A DNA stretch of 5,005 nt from Desulfobacterales bacterium (GTDB taxonomy: Bacteria; Desulfobacterota; Desulfobacteria; Desulfobacterales; Desulfobacteraceae). The DNA lies in NCBI GenBank assembly GCA_022361095.1, contig JAKSBO010000510.1:1-5005 (forward strand), given 5' to 3'. The translations under genes were made by a program, and so were the position numbers. Below the pieces are notes generated by a model. It searched no databases. It was not told where the DNA came from and saw only the letters and a list, made by a program, of their open reading frames with translations. Shown here one piece after another: positions 1-5,005 of the stretch (positions are counted from its first letter, which is position 1; every line of letters begins with the position of its first letter).

Positions 1-1243
1 CCATGCTGGGATTGAACTTTTTAAGAACGGAAATCAGATTCCGGTTCCTGACGAATTCCGCCAGCGAGTCCGGGATTCGGATATCTGGATGTTCTGCTGC
101 CTCAAAGGAATCTATCCCTTTCTCTCCGGTCTTTTCCTGCAAGTCATGAATCACCTTGATAAGGGTTTCAAGGGTGAAGTATCCCCGGTCCTTTTTCAGG
201 GCCCGGTAAAAAGAGGGAAACCCCTTTTCAATGATATTCCAAAGCAGCAGATGCTTTTCAACGTTGATCTTCTTATGGGCAACCAGGCCTTTTTGCAGGC
301 TGAAATCATTTAAAAAACGCTTGAAATTCCTTGGATTGTTTTCAAGGACAGGCAGGATAAGCGGGAGATGTTCTTTTAAAAGCGGATCAATTTGTTGACC
401 GGACGCCTTCATAATTGTATCTAAAAACGCGCTGAATTCAGGTTCCGGCTTCTTGGGCAGGTTAAAGGTTACCTGGATGATTTTATCCATGAACCGCCCG
501 GCATTCTCCTGATAGGATTTTTCCAGGGCCCGGGTGATGATATAGTTGTCCGCGCCGATAACAAAGACACAGCCGGGAATATCCATGAACAGCTTGACGG
601 TCTCAAGCACCCCGGCAATCCGGGGTTCAGGGCAGCGGTCCAGATCATCAATGAAAACGGTGAGCACACCGTCTTCATCATTGTATGTTTCAGCTTCATA
701 AATTTGCGGCCGGCCGGACAGATAGGTCCAGATCAACCGTTTAAACGAACGTTCAAACTCATCATAAAACCCAAGTTTCTTCTTATGTCCCAACTCCTGC
801 AAAAGATCTTTTGCGCCCACCCCGGTATATTTTTTGAGCAGTACGGACAAAAAATTACCCGGGTTCAGCGACTGGGTCAGCTTTTCGATCTCTCCTTTAA
901 ATTTTGAAAAAAAATCATCCCGGGCCATGGTATTCAGAATCTGCTCCAAGAGCGCCGCAAGAATCTGATCTTCATCCTTATACTTCCAGGCCTGGAACCA
1001 GACCGGCCTGCATCTTCGAAAGTGCGGAGCTTCATAGTCAGGCGTATTTTTGAGCTTATGGGCAATACTGCGCATAAGGGTGGTCTTGCCACTTCCCCAT
1101 TTGCCGTAAATGCCGATGACCAGGGGCGTTTTATTCCGGCCGTTGGCAATGAGATCTGAAATGGTATCAATATAGGCGGAAAAGCCGAAATCGGCCTCTT
1201 TTTCGAGTGGGTTGTCAGGGAAAATAAAGACAGGATCAGCCAT
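1..1243 (-). CDS. KAP-family P-loop NTPase, partial (C-terminus beyond the left edge)
   Basis: The reverse strand is open from an ATG at 1243-1241 to the window edge, giving 414 codons without a stop; the end lies outside the window. A purine-rich ribosome site (GGGAG, 1255-1251) sits 7 bases before the ATG. Walker A is GKWGSGKT at about residues 47-54 (Lys53), preceded by a hydrophobic strand. Walker B with the KAP signature IDDLDRC spans about 198-204. NPRNFKRFLN at about 303-312 matches the NPR-x-x-KR-x-x-N motif typical of the family's C-terminal helical part. KAP proteins are STAND-like P-loop ATPases thought to act as switches or scaffolds, some plasmid-borne or phage-exclusion related (for example PifA). 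Many members have two membrane helices between Walker A and B; I see none, so this one is probably cytoplasmic. It is divergent from the lipoprotein genes and no partner gene is visible. The family call is firm; the biological role is unknown. Confidence 0.9.
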   Translation of the reverse strand, partial: MADPVFIFPDNPLEKEADFGFSAYIDTISDLIANGRNKTPLVIGIYGKWGSGKTTLMRSIAHKLKNTPDYEAPHFRRCRPVWFQAWKYKDEDQILAALLEQILNTMARDDFFSKFKGEIEKLTQSLNPGNFLSVLLKKYTGVGAKDLLQELGHKKKLGFYDEFERSFKRLIWTYLSGRPQIYEAETYNDEDGVLTVFIDDLDRCPEPRIAGVLETVKLFMDIPGCVFVIGADNYIITRALEKSYQENAGRFMDKIIQVTFNLPKKPEPEFSAFLDTIMKASGQQIDPLLKEHLPLILPVLENNPRNFKRFLNDFSLQKGLVAHKKINVEKHLLLWNIIEKGFPSFYRALKKDRGYFTLETLIKVIHDLQEKTGEKGIDSFEAAEHPDIRIPDSLAEFVRNRNLISVLKKFNPSM

Positions 1244-1275
1244 AAAGAGTCTCCCGGGAAATTTAATTTCCGTCA

Positions 1276-1304
1276 GGAATACAAAAGTTTCCCATCTATG
1301 TCAA
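1276..1304 (-). promoter_or_regulatory. Possible sigma70-type promoter for the KAP NTPase gene
   Basis: On the reverse strand a perfect TTGACA -35 box lies at 1304-1299. A 17-base spacer leads to TATTCC at 1281-1276, a poor -10 box with only the first three bases matching; an alternative -10, TGTATT, sits two bases closer. Transcription would begin a few bases further on and leave a leader of roughly 25 bases containing the GGGAG ribosome site. The placement is sensible and the -35 is strong, but the -10 is weak and nothing else supports it. Confidence 0.35.
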
Positions 1305-1346
1305 TTAATGTTCAGGAACCAGTTTGTTGCCGGATACGGTATTCAT

Positions 1347-1430
1347 GGTCATGGGTGAAATAGATTTGTGAAATTGCCGTTATAGTTGTAATCTGGTCAT
1401 ATTTTATCTAAAGTTTTTACCACGGGTCAT
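1347..1430 (+). repeat. Three direct copies of GGTCAT in the divergent intergenic region
   Basis: The hexamer GGTCAT occurs at 1347-1352, 1395-1400 and 1425-1430. The last two are 30 bases apart, close to three helical turns, and both run into AT-rich sequence (ATTTTA and TTTTCA). This could be an operator array, but a hexamer repeated three times in about 300 bases may also be chance. Confidence 0.2.
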
Positions 1431-1558
1431 TTTTCAAAGAGTCAGGCCCGCAGATAAAATAAAGCAGATGAAACTGCACCGAACTTAGACTCATTTACAA
1501 GGCCTGTTAGAGCAGCCCTAAAGAGTTGATATTGCTCTTCTCCAATGGTGGCGGAACA

Positions 1559-2353
1559 ATGAAACAACACCTGGCAAGACAATCTATCTTTAGACCAATT
1601 GCGGTTTTTTTCACTGCTTCTGCGATACTGTTTTCAGGATGTGCCTATTTCGCCAATAAACCGTTGAAAACCCTATCCTATGTTGCCGGCACCCCATCGC
1701 CCAACAGGAATCTGTTTATTTTTTTACGCGGCTTAGGCGGCAGCCATCATAGTTTTGAAAAGGAAGGCCTGGTTGAGGCGACCCGGCAAAGGGGGCTTGA
1801 CTTTGATATGGCGGCACCCAATGCCCATTTTATTTACTATTTAGAGCGAACACTGCTCCAACGCCTCCGGCAAGATGTCATTCTCCCGGCCAAAGGCAAG
1901 GGGTATGAAAATATCTGGCTGGTTGGTTTTTCCATGGGGGGGCTTGGGTCCCTGCTTTATGCACACAAACATCCGGAGGATATTAAGGGCGTCTGCCTGA
2001 TCTCCCCGTTTCTCGGTTATGATGCGCTTATTGACGAAATTAACAAATCGGGGGGACTTCAAAACTGGACACCTGGAGAATACTCACCGGATGATGATTG
2101 GCAAAGAATGCTATGGCACTGGATCAAAACCCGGGTGGCAAGCCAAAACGCCCCCCCTGTCTATCTTGGTTTCGGCACCGGTGATCCGTATGCCCAAGCG
2201 CAACAACTCCTTGCAACGGCCCTCCCTGCACACCGCGTCATTCGTTTAAAAGGCGCCCATGATTATGAAACCTTCAAAAAAATTTGGCAACGTTTTCTTG
2301 ACCGGAATGTGTGGCGCGATAATGAAAAAACACGTCCGGCAGCACCGGATTGA
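1559..2353 (+). CDS. Alpha/beta-hydrolase lipoprotein
   Basis: A 264-residue predicted envelope hydrolase. The N-terminus has basic residues, a hydrophobic stretch (about 13-25) and a lipobox ending LFSGC with the lipidated Cys at 28. Phe at -3 is less usual than Leu but tolerated. The fold signature is complete: a likely oxyanion-hole loop LRGLGGSHHSF (56-66), nucleophile elbow GFSMGG with Ser125, acid Asp209 in GFGTGDPYA, and catalytic His234 in KGAHDYETF. The substrate cannot be named; esterase, lipase, peptidase or thioesterase all fit. I chose ATG 1559 because it gives a normal signal peptide and follows GGCGGA. An in-frame TTG at 1526 would add 11 residues before the positively charged start and is less likely. 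Ala follows the Cys, so by the E. coli Lol rule the protein would go to the outer membrane (inference). It lies 47 bases before the TatT-like gene on the same strand, probably in one operon. Confidence 0.87.
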   Translation: MKQHLARQSIFRPIAVFFTASAILFSGCAYFANKPLKTLSYVAGTPSPNRNLFIFLRGLGGSHHSFEKEGLVEATRQRGLDFDMAAPNAHFIYYLERTLLQRLRQDVILPAKGKGYENIWLVGFSMGGLGSLLYAHKHPEDIKGVCLISPFLGYDALIDEINKSGGLQNWTPGEYSPDDDWQRMLWHWIKTRVASQNAPPVYLGFGTGDPYAQAQQLLATALPAHRVIRLKGAHDYETFKKIWQRFLDRNVWRDNEKTRPAAPD

Positions 2354-2400
2354 TTCCTCGATAAAGGGGGATCTGTTTTGATAAAAAGGAGAAGAGGTCT

Positions 2401-3270
2401 ATGAAACATGTGATTCTGACGCTCTTGATATTCCTGGTTATGCTCCCAGGCTGCGCAAAAAAACATTGGGAATCTTCGTGGCATGACGCAAAGTTTATCA
2501 CAGCACCGGCACCGACAGGGCGTCTTTACGCCCAGGCCCGGGCAAAGATCGGACAGGCATCGGATCAGCAGGGGGTTGAGTCAGCAATGGACGCATTGCA
2601 GCAGGTTTTGGCAGCCGATCCCTTTCATAAAAAGGCCCTGGCCTACCTTGGCAACCTTCATATTCTCCTGGGAACCGCATATACCGTTGACAGAAAGGAA
2701 AAAATATCTCATTTCCGCCAGGCCCAGAAGTATTGTGAACGATCCATGTATGTCAATCCGCAATTTAAGGCAGCGGCTGACGCGGGCAAAAAACCATGGG
2801 AAGCGGCCCCTACGCTCCGGGCTGAAGATGCACCGGCCATGCTCTTCTGGGTGATCGCGCTGCAATACGAATTTAAAGAGGGGATGACGATGCCGGATAA
2901 AATCATTAATGTCGGCTGGATGAAACGCGGCATTGTTTTTCTTGATCAAATCGTCCGGGTTGCCCCGGAATTTGGAAACGGCACCGTGGAATTTGCCTAT
3001 AGCATCTGTTACGGGGTCCTGCCTTTTTTCCTGGGCGGAGATACCCACATAGCCAAGGCGTATATGAAAAAAGCCGTTGACAGGGGAAAGGGCTATCTTT
3101 TGCCCAGATGGGGCAGAGGAAAATATTTTCACCAGGTAACAGGAGATATGGAAAGCGCCCGTCAGGACCTGAACTGGGTCGCCGGTCAAAATATAGAAGA
3201 GGTTAAAGACCCTTATCCCTGGCGGGTTCATTTCATCAATGATGCCAGGGCCGAGCTGGATGGGTTGTAG
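2401..3270 (+). CDS. TatT-family (TRAP-associated T component) lipoprotein
   Basis: A 289-residue lipoprotein with a short signal peptide and a clear lipobox, LPGC, Cys18. A strong AAGGAG at 2386-2391 supports the ATG. The mature protein is mostly amphipathic helices in TPR-like pairs, roughly 57-90, 102-122, 143-160, 176-206 and 215-262. The stretch FFLGGDTHIAKAYMKKAV (209-226), followed by a gap and a KYFHQVTGDMESA-type segment, resembles the conserved core of the TatT family (Treponema Tp0956). In Treponema this protein is a periplasmic TPR lipoprotein that forms a trimer and binds the TRAP solute receptor TatP. No DctP, DctQ or DctM gene is present in the window; the only operon partner seen is the hydrolase lipoprotein upstream. 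Assignment rests on pattern recognition of the family core, size and lipobox. A generic TPR lipoprotein is the alternative. Ligand and partner are unknown. Confidence 0.78.
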   Translation: MKHVILTLLIFLVMLPGCAKKHWESSWHDAKFITAPAPTGRLYAQARAKIGQASDQQGVESAMDALQQVLAADPFHKKALAYLGNLHILLGTAYTVDRKEKISHFRQAQKYCERSMYVNPQFKAAADAGKKPWEAAPTLRAEDAPAMLFWVIALQYEFKEGMTMPDKIINVGWMKRGIVFLDQIVRVAPEFGNGTVEFAYSICYGVLPFFLGGDTHIAKAYMKKAVDRGKGYLLPRWGRGKYFHQVTGDMESARQDLNWVAGQNIEEVKDPYPWRVHFINDARAELDGL

Positions 3271-3275
3271 TGTTT

Positions 3276-3410
3276 ATGTTCATATACAGCCTTGTTTTCG
3301 CAGGCATCCTGATACTGTTTTTTCATCTGCTGTGCCGTTTAAAAAAATCCCAGATGATCTGCGCCGCATCAAACTTTTTTAAGGGGTGCCCTTTTTCCAA
3401 TGAGCCGTAA
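3276..3410 (+). CDS. Possible 44-residue small membrane protein (doubtful)
   Basis: An ATG five bases after the TatT stop opens a 44-codon frame ending in TAA at 3408-3410. Residues 1-20 are strongly hydrophobic (MFIYSLVFAGILILFFHLL and on), followed by CRLKK, as in a single membrane helix with a basic cytoplasmic flank. The spacing fits a third gene of the operon, but no good ribosome site precedes it. About two thirds of the frame lies antisense to the 3' end of the esterase pseudogene, so composition there reflects the other strand. It may be chance, or the remnant of a longer downstream gene. I do not recognise a family. Confidence 0.2.
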   Translation: MFIYSLVFAGILILFFHLLCRLKKSQMICAASNFFKGCPFSNEP

Positions 3411-3807
3411 AAAGCCTTACCCGGCCAGACATGCCCCCACCCGTTGAGTGAATACAGGGAGATTTCACTGTTATCAAGGCACTCTGCCCAGGACTTAAGG
3501 ATTACAGCACCTTGATACAGTTCTCTCTCATTCACCGGTCCGCCAATTCGCTGAACCCGGTGGCCTTCTCCATGCCCGAGGCGTTGTCAAAAGCACCATG
3601 AATAACGACAACCAGGGGAAGCGGCGTATCCGGGTCGTAGGAGGGCGGTACGTGCACCTGGTAGCTTCTTTTAAGTAGATTGAACCGCATGTCCATTTTT
3701 TGCAAATAGGTCCCGGGACCAACCGCCCCCGGTGGCAGCTTCTGCATACACCCCACCAGGAAAGAAGAGAGAAACACCAGTTGAAAAATTGTATTCACAA
3801 CCCTCAT
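3323..3807 (-). pseudogene. LpqC/PHB-depolymerase-type esterase lipoprotein, internally deleted and frameshifted
   Basis: Two reverse-strand pieces look like the beginning and end of one esterase. Piece one (3807-3532) starts with a lipoprotein signal peptide, FLVGC with Cys20, then RSYQVHVPPSYDPDTPLPLVV, an IHGAFDNASGM oxyanion strand and FSELADR, all typical of the N-terminus of COG3509-like esterases. It stops at TGA 3534-3532. Piece two (from about 3535 to the stop at 3325-3323, in another frame) has LNGWGHVWPG, which carries the expected catalytic His, and ends FDAAQIIWDFFKRHSR, the usual C-terminus. Family members are about 300 residues or more; only about 160 remain. Missing is the centre with the GxSxGG nucleophile and the Asp, so the product should be inactive. 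The pieces meet almost without gap, suggesting a deletion that also changed the frame. It converges on the TatT operon. An assembly collapse is the main alternative explanation. Confidence 0.82.
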
Positions 3808-3810
3808 ATG

Positions 3811-3816
3811 ACCTCC
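3811..3816 (-). promoter_or_regulatory. Ribosome binding site that decides the esterase start
   Basis: The reverse strand reads GGAGGT at 3816-3811, three bases before the ATG at 3807-3805. It lies downstream of an upstream in-frame ATG (3819-3817), which has no such site. The 3807 start also places the charged residue Arg2 directly at the head of the signal peptide, so it is preferred. The spacing is a little short but acceptable. Confidence 0.6.
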
Positions 3817-3880
3817 CATTTATTTTCTGCAGCAAAACGTAGAGCAGAAGTATGAGGAAAACATGGCGTATTTCGAGGAT

Positions 3881-3917
3881 TAAAATTTGTGACCAACTAT
3901 GTCATCTGCAAAATTTA
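3881..3917. repeat. Imperfect inverted repeat between aminotransferase and esterase genes
   Basis: The left arm TAAAATTTGTGAC (3881-3893) is an imperfect reverse complement of the right arm at 3901-3917; the outer nine bases match at eight positions and the inner GAC/GTC pairs. The loop is about seven bases. It lies between the aminotransferase stop and the esterase start, both on the minus strand. It could be an operator or a weak transcription signal; the AT-rich stem would be a poor terminator. On the reverse strand an ATGACA/TTTAAT pair (3905-3900, 3884-3879) overlaps it, but its 15-base spacing makes a promoter call uncertain. The remaining bases of the 3820-3940 gap show nothing recognisable. 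Confidence 0.25.
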
Positions 3918-3940
3918 CGGTTTTCCGACGGCATTATATT

Positions 3941-4941
3941 TTAAATTGATTCTCCAAGAACCGCAAGGGCCTTGGAACGGTCCCCGGTCAGCTTCCGTCC
4001 GGCATTCAAGCGGATACAGTGGTTAAAGAACCGGCTGGCTGAAAAAAGCGCTCCCGGTGCTGCGATCAACCCTTTGCCGGCGGAGTGTTCAAACACCTTT
4101 GTCGCGTTGATATGGGGGGGAAGAGCAATCCAGATCAGACAGCCGCCGCTGGGCCGCCGGAGGCTGCTTCCCTGGGGGAGGATTTCGGATAATCGCTGGA
4201 TATGTTCGTCAATGCGGGTCTTCAGCCCCTTTCTAAGGGTCCGGGTGTGGCGGCGATGGGCCGTGGTCCCGATAAATGCGCTCAAAATAGCCTGGGCGGC
4301 CCGGCAGGTATCCATTGACGACCGCAGTTTTTCCTCGGTAAAGATCCCGGCGTGGTGACGGGATCTGATCCAGCCGACCCTGAGTCCCGGGGATATGGTC
4401 TTGGAGCAGGAGGAGATCAGGATGATCCTTGGATCATCGGAATAAAAGGTCAGGTTCCGGGGCCGGAAAGGACCGAAGTAAAGCTCACCGTACACATCGT
4501 CCTGTACAAGAAACGTGTCGTGTTTTCGGGCCAGGGCAACCAGTTTTTCTTTTGCCTCCTCGTTCATGGTCACGCCTGTGGGATTCTGAACATTGGGCTG
4601 GGCAATGATCATCCGGATATTCTGACTCCTCAACTCTTCTTCTAATATTTCCAGATCCATGCCGTCCGGTCCCATTGGGATCTCCACGACCCGGACCCCC
4701 AACGGGGCCAGTTGCCGGAAAAAATTCATATAGGCGGGAGATTCCAGGGCAACCCTGTCGCCCGGACGAAGCAGTGTGCGCAGGACAATAGCCAGGGCTT
4801 CGGTGGCCCCGTTGGTGATCACAATGTCCTGGGCAGCCCCAGGGCCGTCTGTCTCCAGGCTGGTTATGGCGATTCGTCTCCGGAGGCTGAAATCGCCCTC
4901 GGGATGGCTGTATTCCATCCAGGACCGGCTCAATCCCGCAG
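3941..4941 (-). CDS. Fold-type I PLP-dependent aminotransferase, probable MocR-type C-terminal domain, partial
   Basis: The reverse-strand frame ends in TAA at 3943-3941 and runs upstream into the poly-C tract, so the true start is not in the window. An in-frame TTG at 4933 is internal, since the family-like sequence AAGLSRSWMEYSHPEGDFSL already begins before it. Numbering from 4933, conserved points are TNGATEAL (40-47), PGDRVALESPAY (57-68), QPNVQNPTG with Asn117, QDDVYGEL with Asp145/146 and Tyr148, SSCSKTISPGLRVGW with the PLP Schiff-base Lys178, and the carboxylate-binding Arg308 in HCIRLNAG. All key residues are present, so the domain should bind PLP. The opening segment is typical of MocR/GntR regulators (PdxR- or YdcR-like), in which a winged helix-turn-helix precedes this domain; that part is not visible. 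A stand-alone class I aminotransferase is the alternative. Substrate and regulated genes cannot be given. Confidence 0.87.

Positions 4942-5005
<64 letters not shown>

Larger units (their letters stand above)
1244..1558. other. Divergent intergenic region, 315 bases
   Basis: This AT-richer stretch separates the minus-strand NTPase gene from the plus-strand lipoprotein operon and should hold both promoters. The NTPase promoter candidate is listed separately. For the plus strand I find only weak boxes, such as TTGCCG at 1374-1379 with poor -10 partners near 1397-1414. Three copies of GGTCAT lie at 1347, 1395 and 1425. A 6-base inverted repeat (AGAGCA at 1509-1514, TGCTCT at 1533-1538) lies in the probable leader of the hydrolase gene. 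No RNA gene, convincing short ORF or terminator is apparent. Confidence 0.6.

Noticed and set aside
89..313. Plus-strand 74-codon frame inside the NTPase gene
   Set aside because: The opposite strand encodes a continuous KAP NTPase with intact motifs through this stretch; the plus frame is a shadow.
1509..1538. Inverted repeat AGAGCA/TGCTCT upstream of the hydrolase as a riboswitch or attenuator
   Set aside because: It is only six bases with an 18-base loop, without a U-run or any recognisable riboswitch core.
1526..1558. TTG start 11 codons upstream of the hydrolase ATG
   Set aside because: It would place a non-basic segment before the signal peptide. The ATG at 1559 has a nearby GGCGGA and gives a standard lipoprotein N-terminus.
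2581..3231. A 216-codon open frame on the minus strand opposite the TatT-like gene
   Set aside because: The plus-strand frame has a lipobox, a strong ribosome site and family-like motifs. The antisense product shows no recognisable motif and looks like a shadow of coding composition.
3911..3940. Possible terminator after the aminotransferase (reverse strand CGG-AAAA-CCG followed by TAAATTTT)
   Set aside because: The stem is only three base pairs, too weak to call a terminator.
3972..4645. Two plus-strand open frames (3972-4358 and 4352-4645) opposite the aminotransferase
   Set aside because: They are antisense to a strongly conserved PLP domain and have no motifs of their own.
4931..4933. 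TTG as the start of the aminotransferase
   Set aside because: Family-like sequence continues upstream of it to the poly-C tract, so the codon is an internal leucine.

Overview
The window looks like one end of a contig from a Gram-negative bacterium. Base composition is intermediate, genes are compactly spaced and three lipoprotein signal peptides are encoded. The gene mix (a TatT-type lipoprotein, a KAP-family NTPase, a MocR-type aminotransferase, an LpqC/PHB-depolymerase-type esterase) would fit a marine or sediment Desulfobacterota such as the Desulfobacteraceae. That placement is an impression from gene content, with no marker gene to support it.

Layout from left to right: (1) bases 1-1243, minus strand: a KAP-family P-loop NTPase running off the left edge, with Walker A, Walker B and the NPR-x-x-KR-x-x-N motif intact. 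(2) 1244-1558: a 315-base divergent intergenic region with a plausible promoter for the NTPase. (3) 1559-2353 and 2401-3270, plus strand: a likely two-gene operon of lipoproteins, an alpha/beta hydrolase with a complete Ser-Asp-His triad and a TatT-family helical-repeat protein. No TRAP transporter gene is visible beside the TatT gene. (4) 3323-3807, minus strand, convergent with the operon: a lipoprotein esterase of the LpqC/PHB-depolymerase type that has lost its middle, including the nucleophile and acid regions, and is frameshifted at the junction. (5) 3941-4941, minus strand: the aminotransferase domain of a probable MocR-type protein whose N-terminus is missing. (6) 4942-5005: 64 consecutive C residues, most likely a sequencing or assembly artefact at the contig end.

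The two plus-strand lipoproteins probably act together at the cell envelope. One would cleave an ester, amide or similar bond and the other would bind a ligand or partner protein. The broken esterase suggests that a second envelope hydrolase has decayed here. The NTPase and aminotransferase have no visible functional link to the lipoprotein pair. I found no CRISPR array, tRNA, rRNA, insertion sequence or recognisable multi-gene defence system. The items most worth following up are the TatT/hydrolase pair without a transporter, the internally deleted esterase and the poly-C end.
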